Below are positions 28,899 to 36,657 of a stretch of DNA of 44,364 nucleotides, piece after piece. The notes beneath the pieces were generated by a model that worked only from the letters and a program-made list of their open reading frames with translations, did not search any database and had not been told where the DNA came from. Source of the DNA: an uncultured Saccharophagus sp. (GTDB taxonomy: Bacteria > Pseudomonadota > Gammaproteobacteria > Pseudomonadales > Cellvibrionaceae); contig CAKZUG010000051.1 of NCBI GenBank assembly GCA_937920545.1, positions 1-44,364 on the forward strand, written 5' to 3'. Every line of letters starts with the position of its first letter. Position 1 is the stretch's first letter. The translations under genes and the position numbers were made by a program.

Positions 28899-28936
28899 TG
28901 CGGTATCTTGATGTAAGTCTTACCTCAGGTACCGCA
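28899..28936 (+). repeat. Imperfect inverted repeat after the M16 peptidase gene
   Basis: TGCGGTA (28899-28905) and TACCGCA (28930-28936) form a 7-bp outer stem. TTGA/TCAG and GTAAG/CTTAC extend it inward with small bulges. No T run follows, so it is more likely an mRNA 3'-end structure than a classic terminator. The 11-mer starting at 28895 also begins the hairpin upstream of ppx. Confidence 0.55.
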
Positions 28937-29040
28937 CATTACCTTAAGTATTTGGAAGGTAAATATACTTTTTCGCGCTGACTGTCATCATATAATTGTT
29001 TTTGTGCGTATTTTTTGAGGAGTCACTCAAGAGATACGTT

Positions 29041-29637
29041 ATGTTTAATTTTTTTAAAAAACAGCCTCAAATAGACAAGCTCTGCCCCAGTGTGCATTTT
29101 TTGCACGACGCCATTAAAAATGAAAATAATATCTATTTTCGTACATATACCGCACCGATAAATATGATAAGCGTGTTTGATGATACGCGCTTTGATCGCT
29201 CAGATATCGACAACCTCTCACCTGGCATGTATCGCCACACCGGTAAATTTTTAAAAAATTTAGGGTTTGAGCAAGATTCTGGCAGAATATTTCGCCATAG
29301 CAAGTTTGATATGCGCTGTGAAATCCCCAAATCTCGCGTACAAGGTAGCTCACCTTTTCATGTATTGGATTACACCACTAAGCGCGAACAAGACTTTTAT
29401 ATTTTAACCCCGACACAAATAGCAGGCGTTATTATATCAAAATTACCCCATGCCGATGCGGTACCGCTTTTGATTGACCTTGTTGAGCATCACCCGATCA
29501 ATTTATTTAAACTTAAAGACCACACAGACAACAGCAAAAATCACCAAGATTTTTTAGATGTTATCGCACACCTAAAATATAAACAGCGTGAAGCAACCTC
29601 AAAGCCACCGCTTAGGCAATTAAAAACGCTTAAATAG
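29041..29637 (+). CDS. Hypothetical protein, 198 aa
   Basis: I do not recognise this protein. From the ATG at 29041 it begins MFNFFKKQPQ, with AAGAGA about 8 nt upstream; an in-frame start at 28996 has no such site. It is soluble, lacks a signal peptide, and is basic at its C-terminus (KYKQREATSKPPLRQLKTLK). Features that stand out are a segment rich in Asp (FDDTRFDRSDIDNLSPGMYRH begins near residue 46) and only two cysteines. No catalytic motif is evident. It is separate from the preceding operon by about 150 bp and convergent with the rhodanese gene. Confidence 0.65.
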   Translation: MFNFFKKQPQIDKLCPSVHFLHDAIKNENNIYFRTYTAPINMISVFDDTRFDRSDIDNLSPGMYRHTGKFLKNLGFEQDSGRIFRHSKFDMRCEIPKSRVQGSSPFHVLDYTTKREQDFYILTPTQIAGVIISKLPHADAVPLLIDLVEHHPINLFKLKDHTDNSKNHQDFLDVIAHLKYKQREATSKPPLRQLKTLK

Positions 29638-29671
29638 ACATGCGTTGTTATTTTATTCGTCAATTATATTC

Positions 29672-29697
29672 ATCCCTTATATTGGTATCTAAGGGAT
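29672..29697. terminator. Hairpin between converging genes (weak bidirectional terminator)
   Basis: ATCCCTTA and TAAGGGAT form an 8-bp stem over a 10-nt loop between the unknown plus-strand gene and the rhodanese gene. It covers the rhodanese stop codon. There is no clean T run on either strand, so terminator activity is uncertain. Confidence 0.4.
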
Positions 29698-30207
29698 ATA
29701 ACGAATAAGGCTTTTATCTTTAATGAGCCTCCCCCAAAAATCATTATAGGGATGCACCCCACTGCCCTGAATGTCTCGACCCTGATTGGCCCACATAAAT
29801 AGTCCACCTTTAAGGTTTACCATGTCATGGGCGTTATGTAGCTGGTTAATTTTTTCAATATAAGCTGACGAGCGATACCCAACAGAGCAGTAAAAAACGG
29901 CCTTTTTATCTTTTAATATGTGACCATACGCTTGCAAAAAATTGTTGGCTGACATGCTGGGGGTAATATGAATAGCTTGGCGAATATGACTAACGCTGTA
30001 TTCATCATGTTCGCGTATATCAAAAATAACCGTATCGCCTAAATTAAGTTGTGAATACTCATCAGGACTGATGTGCCTAACGCTAGAAAATTCATTTTCA
30101 ATTTTCACGTGCAAACGATGCAGATTAGGTTTGTATAACCAGAGGCTAACTAGCACAATACTTGTTATAATAACGATGGCTAAAATAATGATTGAGATTT
30201 TTTGCAT
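29689..30207 (-). CDS. Membrane-anchored rhodanese-like protein
   Basis: A 172-residue protein with one N-terminal transmembrane helix (residues 3-24) and a single rhodanese domain, probably periplasmic. Conserved rhodanese elements are VIFDIREHDEYSVSHIRQAIHI (the DxR..EY..GHI-type strand) and the active-site loop CSVGYRSS with the sulphur-accepting C107. A late NLKGGLFMWANQGR segment matches the end of the fold. Rhodaneses transfer sulphane sulphur; the acceptor here is unknown. The domain end HPYNDFWGRLI is also seen in other rhodanese-like proteins with N-terminal anchors. It is transcribed towards the unknown gene and divergent from the GH9 gene. Confidence 0.87.
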   Translation of the reverse strand: MQKISIIILAIVIITSIVLVSLWLYKPNLHRLHVKIENEFSSVRHISPDEYSQLNLGDTVIFDIREHDEYSVSHIRQAIHITPSMSANNFLQAYGHILKDKKAVFYCSVGYRSSAYIEKINQLHNAHDMVNLKGGLFMWANQGRDIQGSGVHPYNDFWGRLIKDKSLIRYIP

Positions 30208-30483
30208 CCTATACCTTTTAAATTTATCAGCAAGAAGTGTGGACTACTTATTTTTTATATATGCCAATATTTAATAAAAAATGTGAACTTTATACATATT
30301 TATGACACACATATCATTATAAAACTGATTTTGATTGAATTTGCACATAAAAAATATTAAATCAGTTCAACAACAATCATTATTAAAGATTATTCATGCG
30401 CCATTAAGTTTTTATTGGTTATAACATCGTATATTTTTAATATGACCGAACTAATACTTGTTTAATTAACCGCGAAGAGCCTT

Positions 30484-32298
30484 ATGAAAAAACACCTTCT
30501 GTATATAGCATCGACTCTCACCCTTGCCGCATGCGGCACTTCGGGTAACCTCATTAAAGAAATAAATAACCTAACGCCAACCGCAAGCGGCGCATCGGCC
30601 CCAGCCAATATAAATACGGCTTTTGCAGTACCATCAGCAAACAAAGAAAACGTTACTTTTCGCATTAAGGCAAACCAAATCGGTTATATGCGCAATGCTC
30701 AGAAGCTCGCCGTTATTCCTAACGTTAGCTCAACAACGTTTGATGTCATCAATAACGTCACAAAAGAGGTCGTATACTCTAGTACATTATCGTCACCGAG
30801 CACTTGGGATGCATCCGGTGATACAGTTAAGATTGCCGATTTCACCAGCGTAACAACGCCTGGCGAGTACACTATAGCGGTTAAAAACTTACGGTATAAT
30901 GCCTACCCATTCACCATAGGCGATGATGCACTAAGTGATATCCACGATGCTGCATTAAAAGCATATTATTTTAACCGAGCTTCTATCAAGCTAGACCCAA
31001 AATATGCGGGAGTTTGGGCGCGGCCTTTAGCTCATCCTGATACCAATGTTAAAATTGCCCCTGGCGCAGAGTCGGGCAACCGTAAAGTAGGCGATATTAT
31101 TTCCGCATCAAAAGGTTGGTATGATGCTGGCGACTACAACAAATATGTTGTTAATGCTGGGATTTCCACCTACACACTACTGGCTTCTTATGAGCACTTT
31201 AGCGATTTTTATAAAAATCGAGATATCAATATCCCTGAATCAGGAGATGCGGTACCCGACATTCTCGATGAGATAAAATGGAACCTCGACTGGCTCGAAA
31301 ACATGCAAGACCTTGATGGCGGCGTATACCATAAACTTACCACGGAGAACTTCTCCGGTAAAGTGATGCCACATGAAACCAATGAACAGCGTTTTGTTGT
31401 ACAAAAAAACACCCCGGCTACGTTAAATTTTGCGGCAGTTATGGCTGTGGCTAGCCGTGTATTTGCTAATTATGAAGACGCTTTCCCAGGCAAATCTGCC
31501 GCATATAAACAAGCGGCAATTAAAGCCTATGACTGGGCAAACCGTTTTGCAGGCATACGCTATGACCACGCGTTTTCTGTTACCGGTGAATATGGTGATG
31601 CCACCTTTAGCGATGAATTTAGCTGGGCAGCCGCTGAACTCTTTATTCTCACGCGTGAAAAAAGCTACTTAAATGAGTTTTATGCAGAAAACCAGGCCGT
31701 CTCTGCTCCTTCTTGGCCAACAGTGGCCGGGCTTGGGTTCATTTCCTTAGGTTTTCATGGCGAAAAACTGTTAAACGAGAAACAGCTTAGCGCTAAAGAG
31801 TTTAACGAAATTAAAAGTAAAATTGTAAACCATGCAAGTGCCATTACGGATCAGGTCAACGCCAATGCATTTAGAGTTCCTATGAACAAAGGAGACTTTT
31901 ATTGGGGGAGTAATTCGGGCGCGCTCAATAAAGGCCTGATGGTTTATCAAGCCTACGCATTAACAGGTGAGAAGCGCTTTTTAGACACTGTCACATCATC
32001 GATTGATTACATTCTAGGCCGCAATGCCGTTGATTATTCGTTTGTGACAGGGTTTGGTGAGAATTCGACTTTATCTCCACACCACAGACAATCGTATGCT
32101 GATAATGTGCGAGCACCGGTACCAGGCTTTGTTGCTGGCGGCCCCAACGAAGGCAAACAAGATAAGTGCCCCAATTATATTGGTGATGCACCCGCACTCT
32201 CATATGTCGATAGCTGGTGTAGCTATGCATCAAATGAAGTAACTATTAACTGGAATGCCCCGCTTGTATATCTTTTAGCCGCATTACAAGCAAAATAA
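30484..32298 (+). CDS. Glycoside hydrolase family 9 lipoprotein (endoglucanase or related beta-glucanase)
   Basis: Probably cleaves beta-1,4-glucan or short cello-oligosaccharides at the cell surface or in the periplasm. The signal peptide MKKHLLYIASTLTLAAC has lipobox LAAC with lipidated C17. A Ser/Thr/Ala linker precedes an Ig-like CelD-type N-terminal domain (about 59-145) and the (alpha/alpha)6 catalytic domain. Catalytic elements are GWYDAGDYNKYV with D214 and D217, PHHRQS (H533/H534) and SNEVTINWNAP with general acid E585. The protein has 604 residues and no carbohydrate-binding module. AAGAG precedes the ATG by 4 nt, and a terminator follows. The +2 residue Gly does not give an inner-membrane retention signal. 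Confidence 0.95.
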   Translation: MKKHLLYIASTLTLAACGTSGNLIKEINNLTPTASGASAPANINTAFAVPSANKENVTFRIKANQIGYMRNAQKLAVIPNVSSTTFDVINNVTKEVVYSSTLSSPSTWDASGDTVKIADFTSVTTPGEYTIAVKNLRYNAYPFTIGDDALSDIHDAALKAYYFNRASIKLDPKYAGVWARPLAHPDTNVKIAPGAESGNRKVGDIISASKGWYDAGDYNKYVVNAGISTYTLLASYEHFSDFYKNRDINIPESGDAVPDILDEIKWNLDWLENMQDLDGGVYHKLTTENFSGKVMPHETNEQRFVVQKNTPATLNFAAVMAVASRVFANYEDAFPGKSAAYKQAAIKAYDWANRFAGIRYDHAFSVTGEYGDATFSDEFSWAAAELFILTREKSYLNEFYAENQAVSAPSWPTVAGLGFISLGFHGEKLLNEKQLSAKEFNEIKSKIVNHASAITDQVNANAFRVPMNKGDFYWGSNSGALNKGLMVYQAYALTGEKRFLDTVTSSIDYILGRNAVDYSFVTGFGENSTLSPHHRQSYADNVRAPVPGFVAGGPNEGKQDKCPNYIGDAPALSYVDSWCSYASNEVTINWNAPLVYLLAALQAK

Positions 32299-32304
32299 TA
32301 ACTG

Positions 32305-32337
32305 AGCAGGTGTACCTATGTACCTAGTACACCTGCT
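32305..32337. terminator. Strong hairpin terminator between GH9 and glutaredoxin-like genes
   Basis: AGCAGGTGTAC pairs with GTACACCTGCT, a perfect 11-bp stem with an 11-nt loop, followed on the plus strand by TATTTTAT. It lies between two converging genes and may work in both directions. Confidence 0.8.
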
Positions 32338-32341
32338 TATT

Positions 32342-32614
32342 TTATCTTGAGTTAAATCCCTGCAGATTAAAAAACCCAGCTAGTTGCTCAATGTTAAACG
32401 GCCACGCCAATACCTCTTCGTTCTCCATTTTTTCCAGTACGGGTATTTTTGTACCGTATCTATCAATTAATATATCATCGCTTGCGATATCACATAAGCC
32501 AATCCGTAACACGTGATCAGGAAAGTGCATAGCCAGCATGGCCATGGCCTCATCACATAAGTGACAACCCGATGTGGTGTAAAAAATAAAATTAAAATCA
32601 GACCTTTCCTGCAT
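32342..32614 (-). CDS. Glutaredoxin-like thiol protein
   Basis: A 90-residue protein of the glutaredoxin-like (DUF836-type) family. It has a thioredoxin-fold N-terminus FIFYTTSGCHLCDEAMAML with the CXXC pair C17 and C20. The cis-proline segment is YGTKIPVLEK, and ALAWPF-like WPFNIEQL follows, which is characteristic of this small family. It probably takes part in cytosolic thiol redox reactions; the partner is unknown. The Cys-His-Leu-Cys active site is the usual one for the group. It lies convergent to the GH9 gene, separated by a hairpin. Confidence 0.88.
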   Translation of the reverse strand: MQERSDFNFIFYTTSGCHLCDEAMAMLAMHFPDHVLRIGLCDIASDDILIDRYGTKIPVLEKMENEEVLAWPFNIEQLAGFFNLQGFNSR

Positions 32615-33042
32615 ATCAATACCTGTCCTCGCAACTCAATGTAAATTTTGACAATAGAGAAATATAACACGATAGTTGGCGCATTAAATATGACCGCTCT
32701 AAATAAGACTGAATAGCGTTAAGGTCTATTTAATAATGAAGGTATGTTCAAGTAAGGGTAATATCCATGCATTAATTTTTGAGGCTAAAAAACGTAGAGA
32801 GAATGGTTAACCGCACACTCAACAATGCTAACGGCTTTGGCCAAACCAAAAACGGAAGCTAACACCCACAAAAGGACGCTGCTTACTGCAGTGTTTAGTG
32901 AACATTGCCTGCCCTTTAAAAGCCCCGCCCACCTTGAGACGCAGATTTTACCGATACAAAGCGTGAACAAAACAGTGTGGCGCACAACGTAGTAACAGAT
33001 AAGATAAAAGCCCCGTTAACTTACCCACCTCAAATATGAGCA
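32615..33042. other. Intergenic region with a compositionally distinct block
   Basis: A 428-bp spacer. Bases 32615-32780 are AT-rich and show nothing. Bases about 32785-32990 are visibly richer in G+C, and the minus strand carries a 66-codon frame starting MRHTVLFTLCIGKI with no ribosome-binding site. The plus strand of the same block is also open over a long stretch. It looks more like a dispersed repeat or a gene fragment than a real gene. I did not find inverted ends or target duplications. Confidence 0.45.
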
Positions 33043-34254
33043 TTAACCAAGCTCATCAAGCATGGTATTGATTGCTTCACCTGCCTGCTGGATATTAGGC
33101 TTATTTTGATTGAGCGATGTAAATATGTCAGTAATACTGCGATTACTGATAGCGAATGACTCGGCATTGTCTTTAATAATATCAAGCTGCCGAATAAAAT
33201 CTGACAGCTGAGTTACCACATTATTTAAAACGTCTGACTTGGACGTGCTTCCACCTTGCGGCGTATTCACATTTTGCTGGCTATATTCGCTGTAGGTTAA
33301 TGTTAATGCAAAACCGGCTATTTCTTTTGAGTCAAAACCCAATGATTGGGCATCGTTAAAGGCCTTACCTATATCGCCATCATAAAACGTACGCGACAAA
33401 TCACCAATACTATTGAGTAAATCACCAATCGCTTTTTGCTCGTCACTGTCTAATTCACCGACAATGTCTAATTCATACGATGATTCTGACATAGCGGCAA
33501 AAGCCGATACAGACCCAGATTGCGCATAACTTGCTGCCGATTGCGCATTCACTTTGATGTTAACCGTATCGCCATCTGCTGTGTGTAAGGCAAAATCAAA
33601 TGTCTTTTGCTGAAACCCACCTATTTGTACATTATTTTCAAGTACAGCCCCTAGTACACTATCGGCATTAACATCATTTCCATTGTCGCTTGATAGGCCT
33701 TTATTCTCGCCTAGCTCTTCTTTCAGCTCTGCCGCAGGATCCGCTAAACCATACTGATAGGCTAAATCACTCACTGATTGTAAAACTTGCCTGTAAGTGT
33801 CTTCTGTTTGCTGCCTGACATCTTCAGGTAAGTTATCAAGGCCACCCAATATGTCAACGGCTTGAGCATACCCATCTAAAAACCCTTCAAGCCCAGCCTC
33901 CAGCCGGCTCTGTAGCTCCTCAGTTGTTGCCCCGTCTTGCAAATCAATGGATAACTGATTACTGATCGCATTAGATATGGCTTGCGCTGCACCAGAAGTC
34001 TGAGCACTAGATTGACTGGATACCTTTTGTACAGAATAAACAGATGACGATTGATGCGCCCCTATTGTTACTTTATCGGCCGTAGACGAACTTAACGTAT
34101 GAGTGGACGAGCTTGAGCCTACCGAAGAGCCATTGACCGTATTTTTATTTGACTCATCACGTAGCAAGTTATCAGAAAGCTTATTATCCGACGCGCGATT
34201 CAATGAGCGACTGCTTAAAGACAGTGCAGTATCAATACCTGTATCAATTTTCAT
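33043..34254 (-). CDS. DUF5610-like protein of unknown function
   Basis: A 403-residue acidic protein without signal peptide, transmembrane helix or cysteine. Residues 1-85 are Ser/Asn-rich and probably disordered. Residues about 88-170 (AISNQLSIDLQDG...LEAGLEGFLDGYAQAVDILGGLDNLPEDV) resemble the DUF5610 domain found in many gammaproteobacterial proteins. A second structured part (about 215-330) has FDFALHTADGDTVNIKVN and GFALTLTYSEYSQQ. The function is not known for the family. It is flanked by 428- and 315-bp spacers and appears monocistronic. Confidence 0.78.
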   Translation of the reverse strand: MKIDTGIDTALSLSSRSLNRASDNKLSDNLLRDESNKNTVNGSSVGSSSSTHTLSSSTADKVTIGAHQSSSVYSVQKVSSQSSAQTSGAAQAISNAISNQLSIDLQDGATTEELQSRLEAGLEGFLDGYAQAVDILGGLDNLPEDVRQQTEDTYRQVLQSVSDLAYQYGLADPAAELKEELGENKGLSSDNGNDVNADSVLGAVLENNVQIGGFQQKTFDFALHTADGDTVNIKVNAQSAASYAQSGSVSAFAAMSESSYELDIVGELDSDEQKAIGDLLNSIGDLSRTFYDGDIGKAFNDAQSLGFDSKEIAGFALTLTYSEYSQQNVNTPQGGSTSKSDVLNNVVTQLSDFIRQLDIIKDNAESFAISNRSITDIFTSLNQNKPNIQQAGEAINTMLDELG

Positions 34255-34569
34255 ATCATTAACCCTGCCCTTCAGCGACGGCTTCGCACCGTTTAGATGT
34301 AAGGGCTAACTGTGAATATCATTTTGTCATAACACATCACGCATACGAACCCCGCATATGAATATTCAATGAGCAAGATCAAGCGCGTGAGTAACTCTAA
34401 TAAGTATCGGCCAAAAATAGCGAAACGTGAGGGATTATTGAATAAATAATACGGAATAAATAGCTTATAACTGTCATGACGGATGAGTGAAGAGTGACGC
34501 ACAAAAAATAGACTAGTGTGCGGCAGGGCTCAATGAGCCAGTTATTCACTGAGAGTGTGCACCTTATTA
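34255..34569. other. Intergenic region upstream of the DUF5610-like gene
   Basis: A 315-bp spacer between two minus-strand genes. It should contain the promoter of the DUF5610-like gene and the 3' end of the FHA transcript. A short hairpin GGCT-CAATG-AGCC at 34527-34539 is not followed by a T run on either strand. I see no convincing coding frame or strong promoter. Confidence 0.5.
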
Positions 34570-35421
34570 CTATACAAAACCAACGGTTATCAACGCCCCC
34601 ACCACAATAAGACCAAGTAAAATAAAGAGGGAGGTATGTGATCGTTTAGCCTTAGGGGCACTAATCTGAACGGTATGACCATCTTTATACGCTTTATGCT
34701 CTTTCGCTTTTGTGTTGGCCGATATAGGTTTATGACCGGACGTTTTTGGCACCACGACGGCTCTAAGTTGAGTTTTGTTCGGGTCATCTGTTGCTTTGGT
34801 GTGCACTAACGGAGCCATTAGCTTAAATGGTAAGGCTCCAAACATAATATGATCACCATGATGAAGTACTCGCTGCTTGATGCGTTGTTTATTCACAAAT
34901 GTGCCATTCGATGAATCTAGGTCGATGATGGCAAGCTGATTATTTTTTGTAATAAAACGTGCTTGTCGCTTAGATACATGCTGAGAGCGCAAGACAATAT
35001 CACACTGTGCATCACGCCCTAAAATAGCATCATTCGAAATAGCAAAGGCATGATCCTCAAGGGCACTTGAAAGCGCGAGCAGATGCCAATGGGAACCTAT
35101 ATCCAAGGGCTGAACACTTTCTGCCGCATGAATAACTTGAGAATCTGTTATTTCAATACGACTGCGCCCCACAGTTAACGTGTCACCATGCTTAAGCACG
35201 TCACGTCCAATCAATACTTTACCATTAATATAAATCGGTAAGGATGATGCGCCTAATTCGCAGATACTAATGTGTCGCTCACCTACTTGTAGTTGTAAAT
35301 GCGCTTCCTCTAGACCAGGCTCTTTCAAGTAAATATCATTGGCACCATTGCCAATAGTATACACAGGCTCTACCAACCAAATAGCCGGCGTATTTGCAGA
35401 TACAATTTCCAATTGCAGCAT
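34570..35421 (-). CDS. Tail-anchored protein with two FHA domains
   Basis: A 283-residue signalling adaptor. The second FHA domain (about 128-200) is canonical in most positions: ILGRDAQCDIVL, HVSKRQARF, DLDSSNGTFVNKQRI, which would bind phosphothreonine; the usual His after the Ser is replaced by Gln. The first (about 15-90) is degenerate, with TIGNGANDIYL in place of the GR motif and no Ser-x-x-His, and may only serve structure. A basic linker leads to a single C-terminal transmembrane helix (about 264-282), so the FHA domains face the cytoplasm. AAGGA is 6 nt before the ATG. It is divergent from a PP2C phosphatase gene, a natural functional partner. No Ser/Thr kinase gene is in the window. 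Confidence 0.88.
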   Translation of the reverse strand: MLQLEIVSANTPAIWLVEPVYTIGNGANDIYLKEPGLEEAHLQLQVGERHISICELGASSLPIYINGKVLIGRDVLKHGDTLTVGRSRIEITDSQVIHAAESVQPLDIGSHWHLLALSSALEDHAFAISNDAILGRDAQCDIVLRSQHVSKRQARFITKNNQLAIIDLDSSNGTFVNKQRIKQRVLHHGDHIMFGALPFKLMAPLVHTKATDDPNKTQLRAVVVPKTSGHKPISANTKAKEHKAYKDGHTVQISAPKAKRSHTSLFILLGLIVVGALITVGFV

Positions 35422-35745
35422 GTAATTTCCTTATTGAAATAACTCATTAGAATATAATTGGGCGATTATATTGTGTTTACTTGAATTTTACTGCAGCTTA
35501 ACTTGCACACCACTATAATTAGGTGCAACTCTTTTAATTTATTCTGCTCAGAAGAACATTCCCACTACAAGCAAGCAACAAATACGCGTTATTTGAGCTA
35601 AATACATTGCTCTTATTTTTTGCTGTCATATACTTTTAATAACAATGGCCATCTTCGTTCGTACTTATGAAAAAAAATGCACCATCTCAACCCATATTCT
35701 TACTAGTGCGCTCACTGTGCGCCAGCATGTTATTACTTAATATTT
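35422..35745. other. Divergent intergenic region FHA / PP2C
   Basis: A 324-bp AT-rich spacer, expected to carry promoters for both signalling genes. TATAAT-like hexamers are present on both strands near 35460-35520, but none has a matching -35 at the right distance. Its right end contains the short candidate leader frame described separately. Confidence 0.5.
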
Positions 35746-35759
35746 ATGCCGTTACTTAA
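35667..35759 (+). CDS. Candidate short leader ORF overlapping the PP2C start
   Basis: An ATG frame of 30 codons begins MKKNAPSQPIFLLVRS, has a hydrophobic C-terminal half (LCASMLLLNIYAVT), and ends at 35759, 14 bp inside the PP2C gene in another frame. The PP2C ATG has no Shine-Dalgarno, so coupling to this frame is conceivable. The leader itself also lacks a clear ribosome-binding site, so it may be a chance frame. Confidence 0.25.
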   Translation: MKKNAPSQPIFLLVRSLCASMLLLNIYAVT

Positions 35760-36525
35760 TTTTAGTGCGGCAACAAATATTGGAACGCGCCAAAATAATG
35801 AAGATTGTTTTGCCTGTTACCCAAGCATTGGGCTTTGGCTTGTCGCTGATGGCATGGGCGGTCATGCCGCCGGCGAGGTAGCCAGTGCTATCACGGCAAC
35901 ATCTATACACGATGCCATCGCATCTAAATATAACTTATCACATGCTGTTGAATGTGCCCACAAAGCTGTTTTAGATGGCGTATCCCGTGGCGTAGGCGGC
36001 TATGGTATGGGCTCAACACTTGTTGCGTTGCACTCTACTCGTACTCAATATCATATTTCTTGGGTCGGTGATTCTAGGGCCTATCTTTGGCGTGAAAGTG
36101 ATCGTACACTCACGCAACTAACAAAAGATCATTCATATGTCCAAGCACTATTTGAAAGCGGCGCTATATCCCGAGATCAAATACAAAGCCACCAAGATAA
36201 AAATGTGATTACACAATGTATCGGTTCAGACGACATAGAGGCGTTAGATATCCCCGTCATATCCGGAACATGGCAACCCGGTGAAACCATCATTTTATGC
36301 AGTGATGGCCTAACCGATAGCTTAACCAGTGAACAATTAGGAAAAACCATTGCGCATAGCTCTTCATTAAAAGCCATGATTCACTCGCTTATTGCAGAAG
36401 CACTCGTGCAAGGTGGCGATGATAATATTACCGTTTGCGCTATATCCACACCAAACTCATGGCATCACTGGCTATATCGTCAATTTGGCCACTACTTTTC
36501 AAAACATAGTATTGCCCCCTTTTAA
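35746..36525 (+). CDS. PP2C-family serine/threonine protein phosphatase
   Basis: Metal-dependent phosphatase (PrpC/PppA/Stp type) that removes phosphate from Ser/Thr. In 259 residues it has the metal-binding aspartates: D20 in NNEDCF, D35 in LVADGMGGHA, D187 in LCSDGLTD and D226 in GGDDNIT. GSTLVAL and WVGDSRAYL are also present. It lacks any membrane segment and is cytoplasmic. It is divergent from the FHA gene, which suggests a shared phosphothreonine signalling circuit. The residues after NITVCAIS form a short tail (HHWLYRQFGHYFSKHS) not part of the core. No ribosome-binding site is visible before the ATG. Confidence 0.93.
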   Translation: MPLLNFSAATNIGTRQNNEDCFACYPSIGLWLVADGMGGHAAGEVASAITATSIHDAIASKYNLSHAVECAHKAVLDGVSRGVGGYGMGSTLVALHSTRTQYHISWVGDSRAYLWRESDRTLTQLTKDHSYVQALFESGAISRDQIQSHQDKNVITQCIGSDDIEALDIPVISGTWQPGETIILCSDGLTDSLTSEQLGKTIAHSSSLKAMIHSLIAEALVQGGDDNITVCAISTPNSWHHWLYRQFGHYFSKHSIAPF

Positions 36526-36538
36526 GGCAAAAGCGCTA

Positions 36539-36577
36539 CTTTGGTTTAAACACGGTTCAAGGTATACTAAACCAAAG
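36539..36577. repeat. Inverted repeat between the PP2C and recQ genes
   Basis: CTTTGGTTTA (36539-36548) and TAAACCAAAG (36568-36577) are perfect 10-bp arms around a 19-nt loop, directly after the PP2C gene. No T run follows. It could be a protein-binding site upstream of recQ or an mRNA end structure. Confidence 0.6.
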
Positions 36578-36657
36578 AATATGGCATAATTAACAGCGGT
36601 ATATGTTGTTGAATATTGACATAAAACTTCCCATTCAAACATCAAAAGCGCCCCTGT

